37,278 nt of DNA from Mycobacterium sp. (GTDB lineage: Bacteria; Actinomycetota; Actinomycetes; Mycobacteriales; Mycobacteriaceae): the NCBI GenBank assembly GCA_025963385.1, contig JAOPUT010000041.1, positions 1 to 37,278 on the forward strand. Reading direction: 5' to 3'. Positions 1-8,717 of the stretch are shown here, in pieces. The notes beneath the pieces were generated by a model. The model was given only the letters and a program-made list of their open reading frames with translations, was not told where the DNA came from and did no database searches. Numbering within the stretch: the stretch's first letter is position 1; each line of letters begins with the position of its first letter. The translations under genes were made by a program, and so were the position numbers.

Positions 1-932
<932 letters not shown>

Positions 933-1073
933 TTATCCCCCGACGGCCCGTAGAGCGTCATGGGTCCTACAAACCGTCGTATTTGGTAAGAACCTCACAG
1001 CGCAGGGCGCCTGACCGGCTTCGAACTGCCCGGATGTGACAGAGCGTCGGAGCGCAGCGAGGCGGGGAATTGG

Positions 1074-1079
1074 TACGGT
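1074..1079 (+). promoter_or_regulatory. Putative -10 box (TACGGT) of a leaderless fecB transcript
   Basis: TACGGT fits the mycobacterial TAnnnT -10 pattern and ends seven bases before the GTG at 1087. No Shine-Dalgarno sequence precedes that GTG. Transcription starting at the GTG would give a leaderless mRNA, which is common in mycobacteria. I saw no convincing -35 element and no IdeR-type iron box here. Confidence 0.45.
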
Positions 1080-1086
1080 CGGCGAC

Positions 1087-2181
1087 GTGCCGGTTCTGAG
1101 CTCGCGGGTGGGTCCGATCGCCGCTTCGGCAGCCGTCGCCGTTGCCGTCGCCGTGACGTTGGTGAGCGGCTGTGGCAGCGAGCCTGCGGGTCCGACGACG
1201 GCCGCGTCGAACGCACCCGTCACCAGCACCACGCGGATCGCCGGTGCGGGCGTGCTGGGAAATGACCGCAGGCCCGACGAGTCCTGTGCCCCCGATCCGG
1301 CGCAGCTCGACGAGGGTCCCCCGACGCGCGAGGTCCGTCACGCCGCCGGGACCACCGACGTTCCGGCTGACCCCCAGCGCGTCGTGGTGCTCTCGGGCGA
1401 CCAGCTCGACGCGCTGTGCGCGCTCGGGTTGCAGTCGCGCATCGTGGCTGCCGCCCTGCCGGACGGTTCCGATGCCCAACCGTCTTACCTGGGCACCGTC
1501 GTGCACGACGTGCCCGGCGCGGGCCACCGCACGACACCCGACATCGCCGCGATCAAGGCCGCCAACCCCGACCTCATCCTGGGTTCGCAGGCATTGACGC
1601 CGGAGGCGTACGGCGAACTGTCGGCGATCGCACCGACGGTGTTCACGGGTGCTCCCGGACCGGGCTGGCAGGACACGCTGCGCACCGTGGGCGCGGCGAC
1701 CGGCCGGGCCGACGCCGCCGGTCGACTGATCGACGGGTTCGAGCAGGCCGCCGACAAGACCGGCGCCGACAACGACGCCACCCACTACCAGGTGTCGGTG
1801 GTGCAGTTGACGGAGAACACCCTGCGGATCTTCGGCATCGACGACTTCCCCGCCAGCGTGCTCGGCGCGGTCGGCGTGGACCGACCCGCCACGCAGCGGT
1901 TCAAGGACAAGCCGTATCAGGAGGTCAGCACCTCCGAGGTGACCAAGTCCACCGACTTCTCGGCCGCCGACGGTGACGTCGTCTACCTGTCGTTCGACTC
2001 ACCCGCCGCCAAGGACAAGGCCGCCGAGGTGCTCGAGAGCGACGCGTGGAAGAAGCTGTCGGCCGTTCGTGACAACCGCGTCTTCATCGTGAACAACGAG
2101 GTGTGGCAGACCGGCGAGGGCATCGTCGCCGCCAGGGGCATGCTCGACGACCTGCGCTTCGTCAACGCACCGATCAACTGA
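1087..2181 (+). CDS. fecB: FecB-type siderophore-binding lipoprotein of an ABC importer
   Basis: A periplasmic-binding-protein class III lipoprotein (TroA/FecB fold) that would bind a ferric siderophore outside the membrane. With the GTG start the signal peptide ends in LVSGC, placing the lipidated cysteine at about residue 29. The mature part closely follows M. tuberculosis FecB as I recall it: IAGAGVLGNDR, VVLSGDQLDALCALGLQ, PDLILGSQ, PASVLGAVGVDRP, VWQTGEG and the C-terminus VNAPIN. The open frame extends upstream to an ATG-type start at 1036, but the GTG gives a normal signal peptide and sits behind a leaderless -10. The stop is five bases from the convergent dioxygenase stop. The neighbour ctaD is the same as in M. 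tuberculosis; the usual downstream neighbour adhC is about 17 kb away. Confidence 0.93.
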   Translation: MPVLSSRVGPIAASAAVAVAVAVTLVSGCGSEPAGPTTAASNAPVTSTTRIAGAGVLGNDRRPDESCAPDPAQLDEGPPTREVRHAAGTTDVPADPQRVVVLSGDQLDALCALGLQSRIVAAALPDGSDAQPSYLGTVVHDVPGAGHRTTPDIAAIKAANPDLILGSQALTPEAYGELSAIAPTVFTGAPGPGWQDTLRTVGAATGRADAAGRLIDGFEQAADKTGADNDATHYQVSVVQLTENTLRIFGIDDFPASVLGAVGVDRPATQRFKDKPYQEVSTSEVTKSTDFSAADGDVVYLSFDSPAAKDKAAEVLESDAWKKLSAVRDNRVFIVNNEVWQTGEGIVAARGMLDDLRFVNAPIN

Positions 2182-2186
2182 CCCGG

Positions 2187-3224
2187 CTACTCGACGCCCT
2201 GCAGCGCCTGCTGGCCGAACTGGTTGATCCCCAACGACCCGTCCGGCAGGACCAGCTCGCCGCTGTCGATCCGGTTGCGCAGGTAGGCGAAGGTCTGCGC
2301 GGTCTGGGCGAACAGGTGCTCCCCCGCCCTCAGGGGCGGTCGGGGCGCAGTGTCGGGTGACGTGAACTGGGGCAGCGGTTTCACCTCGGTGTCGTAGTCG
2401 ACGTTGAAGAACAACGGGAACGAGTACCGCTCCTCGACGACCCTGCGGACGCGATGGCTGGTCGCGACGAAGGCGCCGCCGGTCCAGAGCTCGAGGAGGT
2501 CGCCGATGTTCACGACGAACGTGCCCGGCACCGGCGGCACGTCGATCCACTCCCCCGCGCCGTTGAGGACCTCCAGACCGGGTGCCGTCGGCTTCAGCAG
2601 CGTGAAGCACTCGTAGTCGGTGTGGGCGCCGATGCCCAGCCCGTCCTTGGCCTCGGGGTTGTAGGGATAGTGGACCAGCCGCAGCTGGCTCGGCGTCTTG
2701 GTCGCGTGCCTGGAGAACACGTCGGGATCCTCGCCGAGAGCGACCGCGAACGCTCGCAGAAGCAGGTGTCCGACCTCCAGCACGGCGTCGTAGTAGTCGG
2801 TCACCGACTCGGCGAAACCGGGAACGGCAGGCCACGTGTTCGGGCCGAGCATCGGGTTGCCTGCGAGGTAGTCCGGGTCGTCGGCGGGCAGATCGAGCGC
2901 GGTGTCGAACGCCTCCTTGAGATCGGGCATCCCGTTCTCGACACCTTCCTCGCCGACCGGCACGTAGCCGCGGTGACACCGGGACAACCCGATGTAGCTG
3001 CGCATCTTCTCCTCGACCGGCAGCGCGAAGAACTCCGTGGTCGCGGCGAGCATCCGGTCGAAGAGCGCGTCGTCGATCCCGGAACCGCTGACGTAGAGGA
3101 ACCCGACCTCACGGGCTGCGGCGCCGACCTCGGCAGCCACCCGTTCGCGCTCGGCGCGGTCGGACGACCGCAGCCCGCTGATGTCGACGATCGGCACCGT
3201 GGTGAAAGACGTCGTACCGGTCAT
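2187..3224 (-). CDS. Fe(II)/2-oxoglutarate-dependent dioxygenase, isopenicillin-N-synthase family
   Basis: A 345-residue cytosolic oxygenase of the IPNS/2-ODD superfamily, which couples 2-oxoglutarate decarboxylation to hydroxylation or oxidation of a substrate. The N-terminal non-heme dioxygenase domain starts with VPIVDISGL. The iron ligands are H201 and D203 (GAHTDYECFTLL) and H257 (TSHRVRR), and the 2-oxoglutarate-binding pair is R266/S268 (ERYSFPLF). It overlaps the upstream unknown gene by ATGA, so it is the last gene of the importer operon. The substrate is not visible in the sequence. Bacterial ethylene-forming enzyme and plant homoarginine 6-hydroxylases are relatives in the same superfamily that release guanidine, so with guanidine-degrading genes upstream a guanidino substrate is an attractive inference, not a demonstrated one. 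Confidence 0.9.
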   Translation of the reverse strand: MTGTTSFTTVPIVDISGLRSSDRAERERVAAEVGAAAREVGFLYVSGSGIDDALFDRMLAATTEFFALPVEEKMRSYIGLSRCHRGYVPVGEEGVENGMPDLKEAFDTALDLPADDPDYLAGNPMLGPNTWPAVPGFAESVTDYYDAVLEVGHLLLRAFAVALGEDPDVFSRHATKTPSQLRLVHYPYNPEAKDGLGIGAHTDYECFTLLKPTAPGLEVLNGAGEWIDVPPVPGTFVVNIGDLLELWTGGAFVATSHRVRRVVEERYSFPLFFNVDYDTEVKPLPQFTSPDTAPRPPLRAGEHLFAQTAQTFAYLRNRIDSGELVLPDGSLGINQFGQQALQGVE

Positions 3225-3751
3225 GGATGAAGATTCCCTTCGCGTCGTTCGATGATCCAGCGCACGCCATTGGCCTGAACTTCGTTGTCGGACAGCATGA
3301 TTCCCAGCTCTTCCCAATCCTGGCCGCCGACCTGGCCGATCGCCACGGCGCCCGCGCCGGCCCAACCGAACAGGTCGCCGACGCGCAGCAGCAACCCGTC
3401 GGTGCCGTCGGGGGCGCGTAGGAAGGCGGCGCCGCACGGGTCCGTCGTGCCTTCGTCGCGGACCCAGTGCTCGACGTAGTTCGCGTGCACGCCCGTTTCG
3501 ACGAGAACGTCGCCGTCCCACTGCATCGACCCCGCGTCGGGGAACTCGCCTGGCGGTTCGAGCTCCACGTCGCGATGCCACTCGAACACGTCGCCGCTCT
3601 GGTGCAGGCGCCCGGCGAAGCCACGGGAGTCGACGTAGGCGGTCGATCCCTGCAACCACCGCACACCGGTGCGGGCGTCGTGTGTCCCGTCGGCATCGAT
3701 CAGCAGGGTGCGCCGCCACAGTCCCCCACACTCGCCCATCCGCACGTCCAC
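3221..3751 (-). CDS. Conserved protein of unknown function, beta-rich
   Basis: About 176 residues, no signal peptide or membrane segment, and I do not recognise the family. The sequence is rich in Trp, Asp and Gly with alternating strand-like patterns (VFEWHRDVELEPPGEFP, MQWDGDVLVETGVHANYVEHW, LLLRVGDLFGWAG), which could be a small beta-barrel or lipocalin-like fold; that is only an impression. The GTG start at 3751 overlaps the last base of the MBL-fold gene's stop; an in-frame ATG at 3739 is an alternative. The stop overlaps the dioxygenase start by ATGA. The tight coupling on both sides argues that it is real and functionally linked to the dioxygenase and hydrolases. Confidence 0.75.
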   Translation of the reverse strand: MDVRMGECGGLWRRTLLIDADGTHDARTGVRWLQGSTAYVDSRGFAGRLHQSGDVFEWHRDVELEPPGEFPDAGSMQWDGDVLVETGVHANYVEHWVRDEGTTDPCGAAFLRAPDGTDGLLLRVGDLFGWAGAGAVAIGQVGGQDWEELGIMLSDNEVQANGVRWIIERREGNLHP

Positions 3752-4587
3752 TACGTCGGAACCGGACCGAAGCGTTCGTGGAAGTGAGTGGTCAACTCGG
3801 GCCAGACGTGCGGATCGTGACCGGGTATCAACGGGTAACCCTTCCTCGCCGCAAGCTCTTTGAGTCTGCGGATCGGCTCGATGGTCTCCTCTGGCTCGAC
3901 GTCGATGTACCCGCCGATGGCCAGTTCACCCTCGATGTTCTCGGTCAGGTCGGCGGCATCGAAGGCGAACACGAACCCGTCACCGCCCACCGACTCGTCG
4001 AGTTCCACCACGAAGCTCTGGTGGCCCGGCGTGTGCCCGTACGTCGGCACCGCCGTGATTCCCGGAGCGATCTCGGCCTCGCCGTCGGCGAGTTGCCAGT
4101 CGATGGTGGGGTCATCGAAGTCCACCCGGAAGATCGCGTGGCTCTGCGGCACCGGATGGTTCGACAGTCCGTATTCGAGCTCGCGGCGCTGCGCGTGGAC
4201 GGGGACCTTGCCCGCGAACAGCTTCAGGCCGCCGGCATGGTCGACGTGCAGGTGCGACAGCGCGACGACGTGGATGTCGTCGACGTCGATCCCGACGTCG
4301 AAGAGCGCCTCCTCGATCGGTTCGCCGGGGCCGGGCAGCAGCGGCTGGTACTCCACCGACGGGAAGTACCGCCGCCGCAGATACGGATCACGGATGAGCG
4401 CGGTGTTGAACCCGGTGTCGAGGAGCACCCAGCCGCCGTCGGTCTGGAGAAGCACCCCGGGCACCGGCTCGCGCATCCGCAACTCGGGTGAACTGCCGTG
4501 CACCGAAACGGATTTCGGCAGATCCTCCCAGCCCAGCGTGAGCAGGACGATCCTGCGCACCCCACTCTTGCGTGCCAGTCCCGTCAT
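3751..4587 (-). CDS. Metallo-beta-lactamase-fold hydrolase, N-acyl homoserine lactonase-like
   Basis: A 278-residue cytosolic MBL-fold metallohydrolase. The zinc site is complete: H112, H114, D116 and H117 in SHLHVDHAGG, H185/H189 in TYGHTPGHQ, D213 in FAFDAADL, and a C-terminal IPGHDPH histidine. The overall pattern, including VLLDTGFN near the N-terminus, matches the AttM/AiiA-like lactonase subgroup, which opens lactones but includes many enzymes of unknown substrate. The ATG overlaps the receptor gene's stop (TGATG). Placed between a transporter and a dioxygenase, it more likely processes a lactone or ester metabolite of the imported compound than a quorum signal; that role is inferred. 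Confidence 0.88.
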   Translation of the reverse strand: MTGLARKSGVRRIVLLTLGWEDLPKSVSVHGSSPELRMREPVPGVLLQTDGGWVLLDTGFNTALIRDPYLRRRYFPSVEYQPLLPGPGEPIEEALFDVGIDVDDIHVVALSHLHVDHAGGLKLFAGKVPVHAQRRELEYGLSNHPVPQSHAIFRVDFDDPTIDWQLADGEAEIAPGITAVPTYGHTPGHQSFVVELDESVGGDGFVFAFDAADLTENIEGELAIGGYIDVEPEETIEPIRRLKELAARKGYPLIPGHDPHVWPELTTHFHERFGPVPT

Positions 4588-6170
4588 CAGCCCACCGAGA
4601 GTGCGGCCAGCCGAAGCGAGTTCGGGTTCGTCACGACGTGCGCCTGCTCCACACCCTTGAGCCACGGCTGCGCGACCATGAAGTCGTTGACGTTGGCGAC
4701 GTTCAGCCAGCAGCCGGTCTTCACGGCCTCCTCACCGGCCGTCGAGAAGTCCGCATCGGAACCGGTCGGCAGGCCCCTGGCCAACGCCTCGGTGATCGGC
4801 GGTGCCGAGCACCCCAACAGATTCAGACCACCGTCGGGATCCCAGGAGATGTGACCCCAGGTGTACGGAGACGGGGCGTCCGGCCACCCGAGATATGCCA
4901 GTAGCTCTGGCGCGGCCTGCCCGTCAGAACCGATCCAGCCATAGATTTCAGACGTCGGATAGGCCTGCACCTTGGCGGTCAGCCCCGCGGCCGCCAACTG
5001 CGTCTGAAGCAGGTTGCTGATCAACTGGTTGTCCGGGTTGCTGGAGTCGTATCCGATGGTGACGTTCTTCTGGTCCGGCGGCAATCCTGCCGCCAGCGCG
5101 GTCAACACCGAGGGGTCGTGCGGCACGGACTGCTTCCCGAACTCCGGCGCCATCATGTTCGACGGATAGATCTGGCTCGCCACCTGGCCACGCCCGAAGT
5201 AGGTCTGCTTGACCAGCTCGTCGACGTCGACCGCCTGCATGACGGCGTTGCGGTTCTTGGCGTCGGTCATCATCCCCTTGCGCGGGTTGATGTACACGTA
5301 GTTCGACATCATCGTCGGCAGCGAATAGTTCGCGAACGACTTGTTATCGAGATAGGACTGCACCGCCGACGATGGGAGGTCGTGCAGGATCGCGGCGAGC
5401 TGACCGTTGTTGAACTGCAACTGCTGTGCCGAGACGTCGGTGATCACCGGCATCTCGACCTTCTCGAAGTAGGGCTTGGCGCCCCAGTAGTCAGCGAAGG
5501 CCGCCAGCTCGTACTTCGACCCGACCTCCGCGGCCGTCAGCGTGTACGGCCCGGTGCCCAGATCGTGATTGGTCAGGTAGCCCTGGGCGTTGTCGGTGCC
5601 CGCGTTCTTCTTCAGACCCTCAGGGCTCATCATCCGGGGCCCGTACGGGCACGCCAGGTAGTCGAGGAACGCCGAGTTGGGCGCCTTCAGCGTGATGGTG
5701 ACACCCAGATCACCTTGGGTGGTGACGGATTCGACGTCCTTGACCATGTAGGCCGGACCCTGGTTGACGGCGACCCTGCGGTCGAAGGACGCCTTCACTG
5801 CCGCCGACGTGAAGGGGGTGCCGTCGTGGAACTTCACACCGGGCCGGAGCTTGAAGGTGAACACCTTGTTGTCGGGTGAGGCGGTCCACTCGGTGGCCAG
5901 GAGCGGCTCCAGTTCCGCCTTGTCCGTGCCTGCCTTGTACTGCAGCAGACCCTCGTAGGTGTTGGTCGTCAGGAGCAGACCCTGCCCTGCGTAGTAGACG
6001 TCGGGGTCGGGCGGCTGCCCGGGATCCTGCAGGAACGACAGGTGCAGCACCTTGTCGGTCGGCGCGGCGTTGGGGGTGCTGCTACCGCCGGAATCCGAAC
6101 CGCCGCAGGCGCTCAGGGTCAGCACTGCGACCGCAGCGATGGCGGACATGACACGGAATCTGACGGTCAT
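4587..6170 (-). CDS. Oligopeptide/nickel-type ABC transporter substrate-binding lipoprotein (SBP_bac_5)
   Basis: A 527-residue family-5 extracellular solute-binding protein. The signal peptide ends in the lipobox LSAC with the modified cysteine at residue 22, so the protein is membrane-anchored outside the cytoplasm. The mature part has the family's hallmarks: NTYEGLLQY, a region beginning VFTFKLRPGVKFHDGTPF, VNQGPAYMVKDV, LTTNTYEG and a long C-terminal lobe. It would capture a peptide-like or other small cationic substrate and hand it to the two permeases upstream. Its ATG overlaps the isochorismatase-fold gene's stop (ATGA). In family-5 systems ligand identity cannot be read from sequence; the cluster suggests a guanidino or ureido compound. 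Confidence 0.93.
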   Translation of the reverse strand: MTVRFRVMSAIAAVAVLTLSACGGSDSGGSSTPNAAPTDKVLHLSFLQDPGQPPDPDVYYAGQGLLLTTNTYEGLLQYKAGTDKAELEPLLATEWTASPDNKVFTFKLRPGVKFHDGTPFTSAAVKASFDRRVAVNQGPAYMVKDVESVTTQGDLGVTITLKAPNSAFLDYLACPYGPRMMSPEGLKKNAGTDNAQGYLTNHDLGTGPYTLTAAEVGSKYELAAFADYWGAKPYFEKVEMPVITDVSAQQLQFNNGQLAAILHDLPSSAVQSYLDNKSFANYSLPTMMSNYVYINPRKGMMTDAKNRNAVMQAVDVDELVKQTYFGRGQVASQIYPSNMMAPEFGKQSVPHDPSVLTALAAGLPPDQKNVTIGYDSSNPDNQLISNLLQTQLAAAGLTAKVQAYPTSEIYGWIGSDGQAAPELLAYLGWPDAPSPYTWGHISWDPDGGLNLLGCSAPPITEALARGLPTGSDADFSTAGEEAVKTGCWLNVANVNDFMVAQPWLKGVEQAHVVTNPNSLRLAALSVG

Positions 6171-6805
6171 CGTGCGGCTCCTTCGAGGACGGGGGCGGGG
6201 GTCGATGCGAGTTCACCGAACGCGGCGAGGATCTCGTCGGTGGTGCGGAGCGCACCGGTCTGCAGGTACTCCATGGCGTCGAGCGCGGCATCGTGGCGGT
6301 ACTGCGTCGATCCGCCCACGCAGTCGGTGACGACGCGGACGTAGTAGTCGCGCTGGTGGGCGTCGGCGAACGTGTAGTGCACGCAGACGTCGGTGAGGCC
6401 GCCGACGAGGATCAGCGTCGACGCCTTCAGGCCGGACAGCACGATCTCGAAATCCGTTCCGATGAAACCCGAGTACCGACGTTTGACGATGTGGAACTCG
6501 CCGGGCTCCGGTAACAGAGCAGGGTGCAGCGGCGTGCCCGGGTTGCCGTCGACGCAGTGCACGCCCTCGGTGCCGTCGAGCTCGCGGCCGAAGTCGATGC
6601 CACTGGGCCGGTGCACCTCCTGGAAGAACACCACCGGCACGCCGGCGGCACGCGCGGCGGCGAGCAGACGCTGGGTGCGTTCGATGCGTCCGTCGTACCC
6701 GGGCATGTGCTCGATGCCGACCTCCTCGGCGGGCATGTCACCGCCCACCTGCATGTCGACGACGACGAACACCGGATTGCCCACGATGAGTGGCTGTTTC
6801 GGCAC
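6167..6805 (-). CDS. Isochorismatase-fold cysteine hydrolase (carbamoyl/ureido amidase-like)
   Basis: A 212-residue cytosolic cysteine hydrolase. The catalytic triad of the family is visible: Asp in VFVVVDMQ near residue 17, Lys in HIVKRRYSGF, and the nucleophilic Cys in GGLTDVCVHYT. The superfamily includes biuret hydrolase, ureidoacrylate amidohydrolase, N-carbamoylsarcosine amidase and nicotinamidase. With allophanate hydrolase in the same locus, a C-N hydrolase acting on biuret or a carbamoylated amine is plausible but unproven. The GTG start is preceded by AGGAGG at good spacing and follows directly after the permease stop TAG; its own stop overlaps the receptor gene's ATG. Confidence 0.9.
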   Translation of the reverse strand: MPKQPLIVGNPVFVVVDMQVGGDMPAEEVGIEHMPGYDGRIERTQRLLAAARAAGVPVVFFQEVHRPSGIDFGRELDGTEGVHCVDGNPGTPLHPALLPEPGEFHIVKRRYSGFIGTDFEIVLSGLKASTLILVGGLTDVCVHYTFADAHQRDYYVRVVTDCVGGSTQYRHDAALDAMEYLQTGALRTTDEILAAFGELASTPAPVLEGAAR

Positions 6806-7810
6806 CTAACCTCCTGTTGTTGCGATGCGTGGATCGGCGGCGGCCTGCATGAGGTCGACCGCCGTGTTGATGAAGACGTAGAGGGCGCCGAGCATGAGCG
6901 TGACACCCGCGATGGCAGGGAAGTCGGCGACCGGGATGCTCTGCGCGATGTACTGCCCGATGCCCGGCCAGCCGAAGACCTGCTCGACTACCAGGACACC
7001 CGAGAACATCAGTCCCACTTGCAGACCCGTCATCGAGAGCGCGGAGCCGACGGAGTTGCGCAGTACGTGACGGGCCAGGATGTTGCCCTCCGACAATCCC
7101 TTGGCGCGCGCGGTTCGCGCATAGTCGCTGTCAATGTCACCGAGCAGACTGCTGCGCAGCACCCGGCCGATGGCGACGGCGGGACCGACGGCGATGACGA
7201 GTGCGGGCAGGACGAGGTGGTGCAGGGCGTCGCCCACGACGTCGAGACGTCCCTGCAACAACCCGTCGACCGTGAGCAGTCCGGTCGGCCCGGTGGGCGG
7301 GTTCGCGATGCCGATGCGCCCGTTGGCGGGCACCCAGCCCAGTTCCTTGTAGAACACGATCAACCCGAGGATCCCGAGCAGGAACATCGGCGCCGACGAC
7401 CCCGTGAACAGGACCGCCCGAAGCGCACCCGCGCCGCGCCAGTTCAGCGTCGTGCTGAACGCGAGCAGCACGGCCAGCACCAGAGCGAAGGCGAGACCGT
7501 ACAGGGCCAGCTCCAGAGTGGCCGGGAAGAACGTACCCAGGTCGGAGGCGACGCCGTGGCGAGTGCGGAACGAGGTGCCGAGATCGCCCGTGACGGCACC
7601 GGTCAGGTAGTGCCAGAACTGCACCAGCATCGGCTCGTTCAGCCCGAGGGCCTGACGACGGGCCGCCACCGCCTCGGCCGAGGCCTGCGCTCCCATCTGG
7701 GCCTTGACCGGGTCCATCGGTGAGATGTGTTGCAGCAGGAACATCACGCCGGTCAGGGCGACCAGGATCGCCGCCATCGCCCCGACCCTCGCCGCTATGA
7801 AGGTCTTCAC
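6806..7810 (-). CDS. ABC transporter permease, DppB/OppB family
   Basis: A 334-residue inner-membrane permease of peptide/nickel ABC importers. The N-terminal OppB_C_N-like segment (FIAARVGAMAAILVALTGVMFLLQ, HISPMDPV) is followed by a BPD_transp_1 domain with five further hydrophobic segments. The EAA coupling loop is visible as DYARTARAKGLSEGNILARHVLRNS, and VVEQVFGWPGIGQYI follows near the C-terminus, both typical of DppB. It lies between its partner DppC-type permease and the isochorismatase-fold gene on the same strand, with about 34 bases separating it from the DppC stop. Confidence 0.95.
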   Translation of the reverse strand: MKTFIAARVGAMAAILVALTGVMFLLQHISPMDPVKAQMGAQASAEAVAARRQALGLNEPMLVQFWHYLTGAVTGDLGTSFRTRHGVASDLGTFFPATLELALYGLAFALVLAVLLAFSTTLNWRGAGALRAVLFTGSSAPMFLLGILGLIVFYKELGWVPANGRIGIANPPTGPTGLLTVDGLLQGRLDVVGDALHHLVLPALVIAVGPAVAIGRVLRSSLLGDIDSDYARTARAKGLSEGNILARHVLRNSVGSALSMTGLQVGLMFSGVLVVEQVFGWPGIGQYIAQSIPVADFPAIAGVTLMLGALYVFINTAVDLMQAAADPRIATTGG

Positions 7811-7844
7811 TCAGGCCTCCCTCTCTTCGCGCAAGCGCTCATCG

Positions 7845-8717
7845 TCAACTCGTCTTCATCAGGTTGCGTAGGTTGTCCCCCGCGATGTTGCCGATCAGTG
7901 CCAGCACCAGCACCCCGAGACCGGGCATCACCGGGATCCACCACTGCTGAAGGAAGTAACTCAGGTTGCGGGCCGAATCGGCACCCAACTCCGCGGCAGG
8001 CGCGGACTGTCCGAGACCGAGGAACGACAGGGCGGCGAGGGTGAGGATCAGGGTGCCGATGTCGAGGCTCGCGGCCACCAGCGCATTGGGTACCGCGCCA
8101 GGGAGTAGGTGTCGTCCCGCGAGCCGAAAGCGGCTCACCCCAGCCAGTTTCGCGGCTTCGACGTGGGGCCGGGCCGCGAGGCGCGCGACCTCACCGCGGA
8201 CCAGCCGCGCGTAGAACGGCCACCACACGATCGACACCGCGATCAGCGTGTGGACGAAGCCCGGCCCGAGCGCGGCGACCACGGCGATCGCCAGGACGGG
8301 GGCGGGCAGCGACAGGAATCCGTCGGTGATGCGCATGAGCACCGAGTCGACCCAGCCTCCGGTCGCGCCGGCGATCAGGCCCACCAGTCCGCCGAAGAGC
8401 AGCCCGACCGCCACCACCACCAGCGCCGCGAACCAACTCGAGCGGACACCGTAGAGGACGCGCGACAGGATGTCGCGGCCGATGCTGTCACTTCCGAGCA
8501 GGAAGCCGTTCTTGCCCGGCGCCTGCAACGGCATCCCGACGGGCATCAGCGGATCGTGTGGCGCCAACAGCGGTACGGCGATCGCGACGAGCGTGACCAC
8601 GAAGATCAACGAGAATCCGACCCAGTTGAGGATCGCCGAACGCGACTGCGGCAGCGACAGAACGCGCCGTCCTCGCCCGCGCACCAGGGTCGGGGCGGCT
8701 GACACTGCGATCGCCAT
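7845..8717 (-). CDS. ABC transporter permease, DppC/OppC family
   Basis: A 290-residue membrane permease that pairs with the DppB-type protein. It has the OppC N-terminal motif region ending LLAPHDPL, the conserved LLGSDSIGRDILSRVLYGVRSS, and an EAA loop around HVEAAKLAGVSRFRLAGRHLLP that contacts the ATPase. Hydrophobic segments number about six. I chose the ATG at 8717 because it overlaps the ATPase stop (TGATG) and gives a normal N-terminus; the open frame continues upstream over the ATPase gene only as a shadow. Confidence 0.95.
   Translation of the reverse strand: MAIAVSAAPTLVRGRGRRVLSLPQSRSAILNWVGFSLIFVVTLVAIAVPLLAPHDPLMPVGMPLQAPGKNGFLLGSDSIGRDILSRVLYGVRSSWFAALVVVAVGLLFGGLVGLIAGATGGWVDSVLMRITDGFLSLPAPVLAIAVVAALGPGFVHTLIAVSIVWWPFYARLVRGEVARLAARPHVEAAKLAGVSRFRLAGRHLLPGAVPNALVAASLDIGTLILTLAALSFLGLGQSAPAAELGADSARNLSYFLQQWWIPVMPGLGVLVLALIGNIAGDNLRNLMKTS

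Noticed and set aside
2172..2229. GATCAAC/GTTGATC inverted repeat at the fecB/dioxygenase junction as a terminator
   Set aside because: Only seven paired bases with a 44-base spacer, largely inside coding sequence; could be chance.
2187..3224. Calling the dioxygenase ethylene-forming enzyme
   Set aside because: It shares only the superfamily iron and 2-oxoglutarate motifs; the substrate pocket cannot be judged by eye.
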